Positions 23,327 to 31,720 of a stretch of 40,394 nucleotides of DNA are shown piece by piece. Origin of the DNA: Candidatus Bathyarchaeota archaeon (GTDB taxonomy: Archaea > Thermoproteota > Bathyarchaeia > 40CM-2-53-6); assembly GCA_005882895.1 (NCBI GenBank), contig VBBD01000023.1, forward strand, positions 1-40,394. Reading direction: 5' to 3'. A program made the position numbers and the translations under genes. A model generated the notes under the pieces. It had not been told where the DNA came from. It did not search any database and saw only the letters and a list, made by a program, of their open reading frames with translations. The first letter of the stretch is position 1; the number at the start of each line of letters is the position of its first letter.

Positions 23327-23863
23327 TTAGCTTTGTGAGGCTGAGGTTGAACCTGTCCGTGTCTTCGGGCGAAGTGAGTAGAACGCTATTGTTCCGCCAA
23401 CGCCTAAGGTAGCAGCGACAAGTGCGAGTTCTATCCATGTGTTTGTCGCGGTGCCAGGCTGTGTTGTGACCGTGTAGCTGAAGTAGGTGCCGTTGCTAGG
23501 GTTAACCGCCTTGTTGCTGTTGCCGTCGAAGGCCACAATATAGTATTCCACATGACCTCCGTTGTACTGCGGCGGTATGTGCGCCGTGGCTACGTGGCTT
23601 GTCGAATTGTAGGACGCCACAAGGGTAGTGTTAGCGGCCTTCCAATTGTCGGTCGTGTAAACCAGAGTCACGTTCAGCACCCCGCTATTTCCGGCCGTGA
23701 CCGTCGTTGTTACCGTGACTTGGTCGCTGGGTCCCGGAGAAGAAGGAGAGATACTAGGCGTGCTAATGGTCGGCCCAGGTGGCGGCGCAGCGACGATAGC
23801 GACAGCTGGGAGTAGCAATAGTAGTGAGAGGACAAATGCCACATTCCTTGTGAAAGACGACAT
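23327..23863 (-). CDS. Secreted Ig-like protein with C-terminal anchor
   Basis: The protein is 178 aa from ATG 23863. A signal peptide (FVLSLLLLLPAVAIVAAPPP) is followed by a proline/serine linker and one beta-sandwich domain of about 90 residues: ISPSSPGPSDQVTVTTTVTA, LVYTTDNWKAANTTL, then HVEYYIVAFDGNSNKA. The strand pattern fits secreted Ig/FN3-like domains. Near the C-terminus, WIELALVAATLGVGGTIAFY is a membrane helix, followed by a basic tail (SLRPKTRTG), so the domain faces outside. The role is unknown. The nested plus ORFs are shadows. Confidence 0.75.
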   Translation of the reverse strand: MSSFTRNVAFVLSLLLLLPAVAIVAAPPPGPTISTPSISPSSPGPSDQVTVTTTVTAGNSGVLNVTLVYTTDNWKAANTTLVASYNSTSHVATAHIPPQYNGGHVEYYIVAFDGNSNKAVNPSNGTYFSYTVTTQPGTATNTWIELALVAATLGVGGTIAFYSLRPKTRTGSTSASQS

Positions 23864-24004
23864 ACGTTTTCATAACATGTCTAGGGATACTGGAACATAC
23901 CTCTCTTGTAACCACTAGGCACTGACGAATGAAATTCTAAGCGGCTGCAAAGTCTCGTTGTGTTTGCATAGTATTGAGCCGGGCAGTGTCCAGCCCGAAA
24001 CTTC

Positions 24005-24937
24005 TCACGGTCGACCGAGCACTAGAGTCAGACCGTAGCCGAGAAGAAGCCCTAGTGCCGGGGAGATAACCCAGCTTGCAATGATGAGGAAAACGTTCCT
24101 GGAATTCATGACTCGCATTTTGCTTGCTAACCCAGACCCTATGATTCCAGAGGAAACTGTCTCGGTAGTAGACAGTGGAACTCCGAGCTGATTGGCCAGT
24201 TCGACAGTCCCTGCGCCAAGTAGCTGGGAATAGAACGCGTTAGGGTACCTGAGGCTATAGATCCCCTCTGTTAGCCTTCGTAGAGCTCCTCGACCGAGAA
24301 CAAAGACTCCGAGAACGCTCCCAATGCCGACTGCAACGGTTGCGATCTGTGGCTGGTTGGAAGGTACTCCGGCGATAAGTCCTAGCGCGTTGCTACCGGT
24401 GACGTATGCTGAGAGGAACGCCATTATTACCAGCCCGATTTTGAGCAGTGAAAGTTTCACCCAGAGGTTTCTGACGCTGTACCGGTCGTCGAGTCTAACG
24501 AAGAACAGCCCGAGAGCTGTCGCCACTATTGGCGCGCTCACCCAGAAGATCAGTATGAGAATCAGATAGTCGGTTTGTTGCAGGGTCCCGATGGCGAAGC
24601 TTACCCCGAGGATTGTCCCGGTTAGCGACTTTGATAGAGAGAGGGGGATTCTTGTGAGTTCTCCGCCGATGAAGATGAGTAGCGTTGCTAGGAGTATCGA
24701 GAAGATTTCAGTGCTGGTTTCGGATGGGAGGAACGCTTGTCTGACTCTGAAAAGCTTGGGACCTTCAATCAACAATCCCAGTAGATAGCCTGCGACGGCG
24801 ATCAGGATTCCCGACCGTCTGTTGACCATTCTGCTACCGATGATCGTCCCGCAGCATGCTGAGAGATTGTTGCCACTAACAACTGCTCCCAGAAGCCCCG
24901 CTATGACAAGGGAGAGGGCGTCTAGGGAAAGGATCAA
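24005..24937 (-). CDS. pit: PiT-family phosphate permease
   Basis: The track ORF starts at 25003, but its first 22 residues overlap the upstream gene and look non-coding. TTG 24937, just after the PhoU-like stop, gives a 310-aa protein starting LILSLDALSLVIAGLLGAVV. The PHO4/PiT signatures are visible in both halves: GNNLSACCGTIIGSR and TGSNALGLIAGVPS, with VPLSTTETVSSGIIGSGLAS. About ten helices are expected. It would import phosphate with H+ or Na+ as driving ion; the ion cannot be read from sequence. It is transcribed with the PhoU-like gene, a common archaeal and bacterial pair. An ArsB/NhaD permease gene lies further upstream. Confidence 0.87.
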   Translation of the reverse strand: MILSLDALSLVIAGLLGAVVSGNNLSACCGTIIGSRMVNRRSGILIAVAGYLLGLLIEGPKLFRVRQAFLPSETSTEIFSILLATLLIFIGGELTRIPLSLSKSLTGTILGVSFAIGTLQQTDYLILILIFWVSAPIVATALGLFFVRLDDRYSVRNLWVKLSLLKIGLVIMAFLSAYVTGSNALGLIAGVPSNQPQIATVAVGIGSVLGVFVLGRGALRRLTEGIYSLRYPNAFYSQLLGAGTVELANQLGVPLSTTETVSSGIIGSGLASKMRVMNSRNVFLIIASWVISPALGLLLGYGLTLVLGRP

Positions 24938-24948
24938 GCTTTGTTTTC

Positions 24949-25641
24949 CTAAGCGCCGAGACCCTTCATTATCACGATGACCAGGTCCGACGCGTCCTCG
25001 CAACGGTCGAGGATATCATCAGCCTCGATCGTGGTCTCGATGTAGTTGTGGAAGGAAGCATAGTCAAGCACTTCCCAAGACCCATAGATCTCGTCGAGCA
25101 TACTGTCCTTAACATCGTCTCCCTGTTCTTCCAGCCGTTCAATCTGTCTAGCCAGTTCAAGTGATTGTTTCATGTCTGAGCCTGCAATGTTGAAGAGTTT
25201 CCGGAGCATCTGGAGCTGCATAAGTCCGATCTCGATGAGGCGAACTTGGTCTTTGCGGATGATCGCGTCAAACTCCTTAGCCTCCCGCAAGGGTCTCTTC
25301 GTCACTCTTCTAATCTGCCGTGACAAGGCATGAGCTCGGTCAAGAACACCGTCCACAGAGTCAGCTAATCTCTCGAACTCTCTCATAAGAATCGCAGAGA
25401 TTGAGCCTTTCCCAAACATTTCTTCGAGCAACTGAACTATCTTGTCACCCTGTTTCTCCAAGAGACTAATCCTGTTAGTGCACGTTTCAATGTCGGAGAG
25501 TCCGTTGGGCGAGCCAGTAAGTATCTTGATCAGCAGGTGAAGCGATTCTTCGCCCAGACTGGCGAGCTCATCGACTCGGGTGAAAGCATCCCTCTCGCCC
25601 AGCTGGAAGAAGTCTTTGACTCGACGAATCATTTGGTTCAT
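24949..25641 (-). CDS. PhoU-like DUF47 protein
   Basis: The protein is 230 aa from ATG 25641. It is entirely helical and shows the DUF47 (PhoU_div) repeats with acidic metal-binding motifs: LEKQGDKIVQLLEEMFGKGS and LEEQGDDVKDSMLDEIYGSW, plus MREFERLADSVDGVLDRAHA. These coordinate metal clusters in related PhoU-type proteins. It precedes the PiT permease in one operon (stop to TTG 12 nt), so it is likely to modulate phosphate uptake through that permease. This is the usual gene order of DUF47-PiT pairs. Confidence 0.88.
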   Translation of the reverse strand: MNQMIRRVKDFFQLGERDAFTRVDELASLGEESLHLLIKILTGSPNGLSDIETCTNRISLLEKQGDKIVQLLEEMFGKGSISAILMREFERLADSVDGVLDRAHALSRQIRRVTKRPLREAKEFDAIIRKDQVRLIEIGLMQLQMLRKLFNIAGSDMKQSLELARQIERLEEQGDDVKDSMLDEIYGSWEVLDYASFHNYIETTIEADDILDRCEDASDLVIVIMKGLGA

Positions 25642-25764
25642 GGCATTTCAATCTCCGGGGAAAAGAGAAATCGTTGCCTCTAACGAATCTGACAGTTCAG
25701 CCCTGAAGACCTAGAAAAGACTGCTGTACCTCTCATCTTGACCGAGCAGCACGCTAGCATCGCT

Positions 25765-27063
25765 TTAGAGACGAAGGATTAGAATCAGATTCGCAATGGC
25801 TAGGTCGATTATTGTCAACGGTATGGATCTCTTTGCGAACCGGGCGAAGGTCAACCGTTGTTTCGGCTTGTTTAGAATGTTCAGCGCGACAAGGTTGGAA
25901 GCGGTACCTACGGGCGTTGCCATTCCTCCTATTCCAGTTCCGACAGCAAGCGCCCACGCAAGTGGGGCGATGGGCACGCCCGGCGTGTTGGCCATCGCCG
26001 CGATGACAGGTATGAAGACCGTGGCCAAGGGTACATTGTCCACGACTTGTGATATGACCGCGGTGACCCATAGAACGAGAGTTACGGAAAGCGCGAGGTT
26101 TCCTCCTGAGACTTGGATCATTTCGCTTCCCAGCATCGAGAGAACTCCCGTCTTTCCCAGGGCAGCGACGAGTATGAAGAGCCCCCCGAAAAAGAAGAAT
26201 ATCTGCCAATCTATGCGAGCGAGAACGTGCTGGACCTCGTTCGACCGGGACGACTCATAGACAAGTATCAGGAATGCGGGGAGAAGAGTTGCGAGAGCCG
26301 CTGAGACCCCGAGAATTGTATGAACCACCAGGAAACTGACAGCCAGGACCAGAGATACGAGGCTGACCCTTAGCAGCCCGCGATCCTTCACCGCCTCGGA
26401 CGGGCTTCGCAAGTCGAGCACGGGTTTCTGCCGATGACGTCTCATCGCGTCCCGATGGAGAAAATTCCGGTTCTTCAAGTAGAGCAAGCCACCGTTCACG
26501 GCAATGGCGGCAAGAGCGATTGGCGCAGTGTTCTGGAGAAACTGGTTGAAGGTTAGTCCTAGAGAGGACCCGATAATGATGTTTGTTGGATCGCCTACCA
26601 TGGTGGCTATGCCGCCTATGTTTGCGGCGAGAACCTCGGCGATAACGAAGGGAACCGGGTCGATGTCCAGTCCCTCAAACACCTCGACAGTGAGTGGAAC
26701 GATGAAGAGCGCAACAGTCACGATGTCGAGCAGGGAGGCCATTCCGGCGGTCATGAGAGGGAGAAGGACGTACATGCGGATGGGATGGGCGTCCACTGAT
26801 CTAGCAAGGTGGAGTCCCATCCATTCGAAGAATCCCGCTTCTCGAAGCGATGATGCGATGATGAACATCCCTAGCAAGACGCCCAGAGCCTGCCAGTTGA
26901 TCGCCGAGGATAGGTCCGATTCGGTGAGAACGCCGGTCCCCGCCATCAGGGTTGCGCCGAGAACGGCAGCGGAGGGCTTGTGGAACTTGTCCGAGAGGAT
27001 GAGGATGTAGGTGCCGATGAAGACCCCGATGACTATGACGCCTATTGGCGTGGAGAGAACCAA
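25765..27063 (-). CDS. ArsB/NhaD-type ion permease
   Basis: The protein is 432 aa. TTG 27063 follows GAGAGGAA at good spacing. It has about 11-12 helices and the ion-transporter superfamily (CitMHS/ArsB/NhaD, Pfam Na_sulph/CitMHS-like) motifs: GDPTNIIIGSSLGLTFNQFL in the first half and a matching GMATPVGTASNLVALNILNK in the second, as in the two inverted repeats of the fold. A long charged cytosolic loop sits in the middle (MRRHRQKPVLDLRSPSEAVK). Substrates of the family include Na+/H+, arsenite and dicarboxylates; sequence alone does not decide. It lies upstream of the PhoU-PiT operon on the same strand, with a 120-nt gap. Confidence 0.85.
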   Translation of the reverse strand: MVLSTPIGVIVIGVFIGTYILILSDKFHKPSAAVLGATLMAGTGVLTESDLSSAINWQALGVLLGMFIIASSLREAGFFEWMGLHLARSVDAHPIRMYVLLPLMTAGMASLLDIVTVALFIVPLTVEVFEGLDIDPVPFVIAEVLAANIGGIATMVGDPTNIIIGSSLGLTFNQFLQNTAPIALAAIAVNGGLLYLKNRNFLHRDAMRRHRQKPVLDLRSPSEAVKDRGLLRVSLVSLVLAVSFLVVHTILGVSAALATLLPAFLILVYESSRSNEVQHVLARIDWQIFFFFGGLFILVAALGKTGVLSMLGSEMIQVSGGNLALSVTLVLWVTAVISQVVDNVPLATVFIPVIAAMANTPGVPIAPLAWALAVGTGIGGMATPVGTASNLVALNILNKPKQRLTFARFAKRSIPLTIIDLAIANLILILRL

Positions 27064-27143
27064 ATTCCTCTCTGGCTAAGGCCTATTTCGTAAAAAAGCC
27101 TCGCCCAAGATTATGGCAACGAAATGCGCTCGGACCCTGCTAC

Positions 27144-27186
27144 AACATCTTCGATCAAAATATCCTCTCTCTGACTCGAAGATGTT
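27144..27186 (-). terminator. 11-bp hairpin downstream of the zincin gene
   Basis: AACATCTTCGA (27144-27154) and TCGAAGATGTT (27176-27186) are perfectly complementary with a 21-nt spacer. It lies between the 3' end of the zincin gene and the 5' side of the permease gene on the minus strand. A terminator or processing signal is possible; no long T-run follows. Confidence 0.35.
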
Positions 27187-27232
27187 CCGGTTCGAAAAAG
27201 AATTCAGAGACAATCCGGGAGATACAGGAGAA

Positions 27233-27679
27233 TCATGGGCGATAAAGTTCCTGGAATTCGGCTAGGTCGTTCAGGGCTTGTTTGTCAAGCGTTTTTTCGG
27301 CCTCGTCGTCCGGCGCACGAAGGTGCTTGTCAAAGTTTCCCGACTTCAAGTTCTTGACCAGATGAGCGAACTCGTGAGCCAGAGTTAGAAGAGGCTCGCG
27401 CGATGCTTTGAAGACCGTGATTAGAAACTCGTTGTGGCCATCCTTTTCGCGGTACGAGAGTAGCCCCTCATAGTAGCCTGGCCTAGTACCTTTGAGTGGA
27501 GGAGGCGGTCTAGAACTATACTCGACAAACAGCTGGTTCCTATCTACACGGTACTTCTTGCACAGGAACAGTACGAAATCGACGAATTGGCCTGGGTATT
27601 CCTTTCCTTCCATCAATGATCGCTTCAATTCAGGACCGTTCAAAAGCTGCGCGCCCGATCTGTTGGCTTGGACAGGCAT
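27233..27679 (-). CDS. Zincin-type metallopeptidase, ImmA/IrrE-like
   Basis: The protein is 148 aa from ATG 27679. The active site is LLTLAHEFAHLVKNL, a HExxH zinc motif, followed by DDEAEKTLDKQA, whose Glu is a plausible third ligand as in ImmA/IrrE (COG2856) peptidases. The N-terminal 90 residues contain helices and strands (VDFVLFLCKKYRVD, LLSYREKDGHNEFLI), the usual support for this fold. Family members often cleave regulators in stress or mobile-element control. No partner regulator gene lies beside it. A hairpin follows the stop. Confidence 0.7.
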   Translation of the reverse strand: MPVQANRSGAQLLNGPELKRSLMEGKEYPGQFVDFVLFLCKKYRVDRNQLFVEYSSRPPPPLKGTRPGYYEGLLSYREKDGHNEFLITVFKASREPLLTLAHEFAHLVKNLKSGNFDKHLRAPDDEAEKTLDKQALNDLAEFQELYRP

Positions 27680-27766
27680 CCTATACTAGTTTCCCGCCCC
27701 GCGAACAGCCATCCCAACCAGAACAACTCCTACAAACACCAAAGGTCCCGGGCTTGCAAAAAGAAA

Positions 27767-27980
27767 AACTCGCCCATTTCAAGCCCTGATCGCAATTCTG
27801 GGACCTCCTTAGAGACTCTCCCGAAATTCGTTCGGAATTGTCGCCAACTTTCCATTACCATCCCAGCCAAGATTGCGCCCTGAATTGCCTGACTCGCCCA
27901 TTATCAGTGCCGGACAGGAAATGGTTTCTAGAAAATAGGGGATCTTAGCGACTCGACCTCGCGAGGCAAGAGTGCTCGGC
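27767..27980 (-). repeat. Dispersed non-coding repeat, copy A1
   Basis: A region of about 214 nt with no ORF of note. Read on the minus strand it aligns along its length with 39895-40114 (plus strand), so the two form a diverged inverted pair 12 kb apart. Shared blocks include TGGGCGAGTC, ATTCAGGGCGC, TCCGAACG, GATCAGGGCT and AAATGGGCGA. The AATGGGCGA block occurs near each side of the central 135-nt unit. Confidence 0.62.
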
Positions 27981-27998
27981 TCGGGAATCCAGACGTTA

Positions 27999-28120
27999 GA
28001 AATCGGCTATTATCAGCCCCGATCACAATTCCAAGCCCACGATTTCCAGAACACAACTTTCCACGCTTAACCACAGGGGAAAACACGGAGATCGAAAAAG
28101 GCCAGACAAGCCCATAATAC
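27999..28120 (-). repeat. Dispersed repeat, partial copy A2
   Basis: Read on the minus strand, GATCGGGGCTGATAATAGCC and ATTATGGGC...GTC.GGC, with GTGGAAAGTTG between them, resemble blocks of copy A1 and of the copy near 40 kb. More diverged than A1. It lies between A1 and the SOD promoter. No protein frame is convincing here. Confidence 0.4.
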
Positions 28121-28264
28121 GCCCGTCTCAAAGAAACAAACCGGAACAAAGCCCGGACAGAGACATCCAACAGAAAAATTTCAGGCAGATTGCTAAAAGC
28201 TCCCACGACGCCCACGACGAAAGAGTGGTTCCTGGGCGAGTATCACACACGGTTTTGAGCATAG

Positions 28265-28273
28265 TTTTTTATC
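28265..28273 (+). promoter_or_regulatory. TATA box of the SOD gene
   Basis: TTTTTTATC lies 24-32 nt before ATG 28297, the spacing of an archaeal leaderless transcript. It favours 28297 over the GTG at 28225 as the start. Confidence 0.55.
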
Positions 28274-28296
28274 AACAGCACTACGGCCGAGACCTC

Positions 28297-28905
28297 ATGC
28301 CCCATCACCGATACAAGCTACCCGACCTTCCTTACGCGTACAACGCGCTCGTCCCGACAATCTCTGAAGAGATAATGAAGCTCCACCACGACAAACACCA
28401 CCTTGCCTACGTGAACGGCGCCAACGCTGCCCTGGACAAGCTCCAGAAAGCCCGCGAGACCGGCTTCGCTGGCGTCGATGTCAAAGGGATCGAACGAGAC
28501 CTCGCTTTCCACGGTTCAGGCCACACCATGCACAGCACCTTCTGGCCCAACATGAAACCGAACGGCGGAGGAAAACCAGGTGGAAAAATAGCCGACCAGA
28601 TTAACACCGACTTCGGAAAGTTCGAGTCGTTCAAGGAACAGTTCAGCACCGCCGCCAAACAAGTCGAAGGCAGCGGCTGGGCCGCCCTATCCTACGAACC
28701 ATGGACACAACAATTGATCACCCTCCAAGCCGAGAAACACAACGATCTAACGGTCCAAGGAGTAGTCCCGATCCTCGTCCTTGATGTCTGGGAACACGCC
28801 TACTACTTACAATACAAGAACGACCGCGCGGCCTATGTAGACGCTTGGTGGAACGTCGTCAACTGGGACGATGTAGAGAAAAGGCTAGAAAAGGCCAGAC
28901 GTTAA
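28297..28905 (+). CDS. sod: Iron/manganese superoxide dismutase
   Basis: ATG 28297 gives a 202-aa protein of normal length; the track start (28225) adds 24 unlikely residues and lies upstream of the TATA box. Metal ligands are intact: His30 in KLHHDKHH, His79 in GHTMHSTFW, and Asp163 and His167 in LDVWEHAYY. The sequence YKLPDLPYAYNALVP is the family N-terminus. The enzyme converts superoxide to oxygen and peroxide in the cytosol. The metal cannot be decided with certainty. The gene ends 21 nt inside the convergent MBL gene. Presence of SOD suggests exposure to oxygen. Confidence 0.95.
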   Translation: MPHHRYKLPDLPYAYNALVPTISEEIMKLHHDKHHLAYVNGANAALDKLQKARETGFAGVDVKGIERDLAFHGSGHTMHSTFWPNMKPNGGGKPGGKIADQINTDFGKFESFKEQFSTAAKQVEGSGWAALSYEPWTQQLITLQAEKHNDLTVQGVVPILVLDVWEHAYYLQYKNDRAAYVDAWWNVVNWDDVEKRLEKARR

Positions 28906-29661
28906 CTCCTCCAAGTCCTCCTCCTCTTCCTTTTTCTTCGCCACAACTACAGGCTTCACTATCCTCTTCTCGACCTTTACCTTCGACGCGGGCAGCGGCT
29001 TCCCGTGCCCTGGACAGATAATCTCCGGATCCAGATCCAACACCCGTTTTATGCTCGCCTCGGTCTGAGAGATACTCTCCATCAGCAATGGCGCTACAAG
29101 TCGGCCTCGCCGAGCCCGCAAGAGATCGCCTACAATAGCCACGCTAGGCTGGTTGAGAAAGAGTGTAACTGAACCTTTCGTATGTCCTGGCGTCCAGACC
29201 ACAGACCCGTCCAAACCAACGCTATCCAAAACCGACTCTTCATCAGCCGCCAGATCCACGTGCGCGGTCTGGAACTTGATGATGCGAAACAGCTTCAACG
29301 ACCAATATTCAAGCGTCGTCAGCTTTCTCACCATTCTTCCATAGAGGCTCCAAGCTCTCGGAGCCGAAATCACCAGCGTCCCGGCTGCATAGGGCTTCTC
29401 GAAGGGATGAGAAGCCAGCTTAGCCCCGGTCTGCTTCTTCAAAGCGGCCGCACTTCCAATATGATCCAAGTGCCGGTGTGTCAACAATACAAGCTTCAAG
29501 TCCGAGGGTTTCTTTCCCAGCTTGGCGATAGCATTGAGAATCCCCTTCTCGCTACCGGGCAGTCCGCTGTCTACTAACACCAGACCCTTGGAAGCCTCAA
29601 CGAGGTATGTGTTAGCCGCTCTGGCTGGAACCCTGTAAATTCCCTCTGTAACCTTGCGCAC
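28885..29661 (-). CDS. Metallo-beta-lactamase-fold hydrolase
   Basis: The protein is 258 aa from GTG 29661. The MBL signature is complete: THRHLDHIG (His62, His64, Asp66, His67), His160 in TPGHTKGS, Asp179 in VGDLL and His219 in CPGHGKPL, so two metal ions can bind. Substrates in this superfamily range from glutathione thioesters to lactones; none is indicated here. The C-terminus is a charged tail rich in Lys and Glu (VVAKKKEEEEDLEEL) that reaches into the SOD 3' end on the other strand. The overlap is convergent. Confidence 0.88.
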   Translation of the reverse strand: MRKVTEGIYRVPARAANTYLVEASKGLVLVDSGLPGSEKGILNAIAKLGKKPSDLKLVLLTHRHLDHIGSAAALKKQTGAKLASHPFEKPYAAGTLVISAPRAWSLYGRMVRKLTTLEYWSLKLFRIIKFQTAHVDLAADEESVLDSVGLDGSVVWTPGHTKGSVTLFLNQPSVAIVGDLLRARRGRLVAPLLMESISQTEASIKRVLDLDPEIICPGHGKPLPASKVKVEKRIVKPVVVAKKKEEEEDLEELTSGLF

Positions 29662-29835
29662 TTACAGCAACATCCCTTCCCCGCAGTTCGAAACCAGTGT
29701 CTTCTTTCTAGAACCCGTTAGGCGCAAGTCCTGCCCAGCTTTCACGCATGACCTATCATAAGCTGATTTAAGAATGGTGAACCGATGGAAGGAGATCCAC
29801 GGTCCACTCTGACACGTTGAAAGATTTCGTGTCGG

Positions 29836-30906
29836 CTAGCGAGTATTGAGTTTCTCTATTTCCGCAACCTGCTGGAGAATCTCCGCTACGGAACAAGGCA
29901 TCAGATCAGACCTCCTCATATAGGCTGCCGCGGTAGCATTCGCGAAAACTAGCCGTTCCCTATGTTCCAGTCCCATACCCTGAGCAAAAATGTCCCCCGC
30001 GTTCCATGCATCCCCCGCGCCGGTCACCTTCAACGGAGTTGTACTGGCACACAAGGCTCGTTCTCTCTGGCCATCGATGAAAGTTGCCGAGAACCCCGTG
30101 GTGTGAAGATCGACCCGGACCCCGAGCATGCTGAAGATGCTCGCGGCTTCAAAGAGAGGGTTCGCATCCTCGCCTTCAATCTCACCTGTCTCCTTTCTGA
30201 GATCAGCCGCCAACTGCTGCAACTCGTTCTCGTTAACGCTCAAGACATCTACCAATCCCTGGGTGAGAACCCGCTCGTTAAGCCCAGGAATCTGACTCAC
30301 CTTCGAGGTCGGGTCTCCAGGGTCGAAGAACGTCACGGCCTTTCCCTCGTTCCTCGCCGTCTGAAACACCTGTTCAGCCAGCTCTGTCCCCTTCAGGTTC
30401 TGGTTCCAGTTGAAAACACAGACGAAATCAGCTTCCCGGATCAACTGCATATCATTCTCGTCCAGTTTCTCTGGGCCGAAACTCGACAGGGACCCGGGAT
30501 CGCTCGCCATAATGTTGACTCGTCTGCCCGAGTGCTCCGCCTCGAATGCGAGAGTCCTCGAAAGCGTTCCCATATCGGTAACATGCGAGAGATCTACGCC
30601 CTTCAGAAAATGACCTAGAGCTATCTTCCCGAACTCGTCTGTCTCGATAATCGGGACCACGTTGACCTCTAGTTTTGAGAGCTGGGCAGAAAAGTTGGAC
30701 GCGTTCCCGCCCCTCCCGACCAAGTGCTTCCAGCCGAGGAGGTTCCCCCCTCCTCTTCCGGCTACGTCAACCATTGCACTAGCCATCTCGTCAAGTTTGC
30801 CTGGAAAAGCGAGAACGTAGTCCAGATAGAAGTCGGGCATCGCAACAACCTTGAAGCCAGGCTTCTTGGCCAGTTTTTCCTTCAACGCAGACTCGAGTCG
30901 TGACAC
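29836..30906 (-). CDS. PfkB-family sugar kinase
   Basis: The protein is 356 aa from GTG 30906. The PfkB/ribokinase fold is clear: the N-terminal glycine motif GRGGNASNFSAQLSKLEV and the C-terminal ATP site KVTGAGDAWNAGDIFAQG, whose Asp is the catalytic base. Between them is FVCVFNWNQNLKGTE and FFDPGDPTSK with VLSVNENELQQL (the NExE-like segment). The family phosphorylates sugars, nucleosides or related alcohols; the substrate is not evident. It is divergent from the Yip1-like gene at 30992. No partner pathway gene is adjacent. Confidence 0.85.
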   Translation of the reverse strand: MSRLESALKEKLAKKPGFKVVAMPDFYLDYVLAFPGKLDEMASAMVDVAGRGGGNLLGWKHLVGRGGNASNFSAQLSKLEVNVVPIIETDEFGKIALGHFLKGVDLSHVTDMGTLSRTLAFEAEHSGRRVNIMASDPGSLSSFGPEKLDENDMQLIREADFVCVFNWNQNLKGTELAEQVFQTARNEGKAVTFFDPGDPTSKVSQIPGLNERVLTQGLVDVLSVNENELQQLAADLRKETGEIEGEDANPLFEAASIFSMLGVRVDLHTTGFSATFIDGQRERALCASTTPLKVTGAGDAWNAGDIFAQGMGLEHRERLVFANATAAAYMRRSDLMPCSVAEILQQVAEIEKLNTR

Positions 30907-30991
30907 CTATCCGCCACCGGGACCAGTGATATTTTCCTACTATTAGTTGATAAGGCTGGGCTAGAGGAGAGGAATAGAATCGGCCTAGTCT

Positions 30992-31558
30992 ATGTCGCAG
31001 GGACAAGAACGCGCTATAACCCAGCGCAAGATCCAACAACTCGCATTACGAATCTATCGTACTACAAGGTTCGATACCGAGACTATCCGCGAACTCAAGG
31101 AGGACAGAACTGCGACCGGGCAGGCGGTCGCAGTCTTACTCCTTGTCGGACTATCATACGGACTCGGATTCAGCATCTTCAGCGGGCTTGAACAAGGCAC
31201 CTTATCACTTGACTATCTGATCTCAAACACGTTGGCCAACATGATCATCACTGACTTCGCCGCCTTCATCTGGTCGGCAACGGTCTTCCTCGTCGGAACA
31301 AAACTGTTTCAAGGCAAAACAGGCTACTGGCAACTCGCCCGACCCTTATTCTTCTCCACAGCCCCAGGCATCCTCTTCATCCTTATCGCAATACCATTCT
31401 CACCCATGGTAGTAACAACGGCTATCGTTGCCGCAGCATGGATCGTCTGGGGAGAATTCGTCGCCTTGAAGAGTGCGATGGGTTTCAACACGCAACGGAC
31501 GCTCCTGACATCGGTTGTGGGGCTGCTAATCCTCGTTTTCATTCAGATGACGATCTAG
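30992..31558 (+). CDS. Yip1-like membrane protein, copy 1
   Basis: The protein is 188 aa from ATG 30992. An N-terminal helical region (LRIYRTTRFDTETIRELKED) precedes five membrane helices. Characteristic segments are TLANMIITDFAAFIWSATVF, TKLFQGKTGYWQLARPLFFS and APGILFILIAIPFSPM. The layout resembles the Yip1 family (PF04893), membrane proteins that in eukaryotes act at vesicles and in prokaryotes have unknown roles. It is a tandem paralogue of the next gene (31721), with the same gene order of motifs. AGTTGATAAG lies about 40 nt before its start, as before copy 2. Confidence 0.7.
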   Translation: MSQGQERAITQRKIQQLALRIYRTTRFDTETIRELKEDRTATGQAVAVLLLVGLSYGLGFSIFSGLEQGTLSLDYLISNTLANMIITDFAAFIWSATVFLVGTKLFQGKTGYWQLARPLFFSTAPGILFILIAIPFSPMVVTTAIVAAAWIVWGEFVALKSAMGFNTQRTLLTSVVGLLILVFIQMTI

Positions 31559-31720
31559 CAACGCGGCGTTCCGAATTTAGCCGTTCCATCAGTTCGGAGA
31601 AACCATCAGCATGATCATGCACAGTAGATCTTCCCAAGGGAACACGAAGGCGACAAAGAGCTATTTTCCCATGAGTTGATAAGTGTCGGGACAACAAGAT
31701 ACGAGAAAAAGGAACCCTGA

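Noticed and set aside
24938-25003. Start of the PiT gene at 25003
   Set aside because: The extra 22 residues are polar, overlap the PhoU-like gene and do not match PiT proteins.
27767-28120. CRISPR array
   Set aside because: Repeats are long, diverged and not regularly spaced; no cas gene is present.
28225-28296. GTG 28225 as the SOD start
   Set aside because: It lies upstream of the TATA box and adds residues foreign to SOD; ATG 28297 fits family length.
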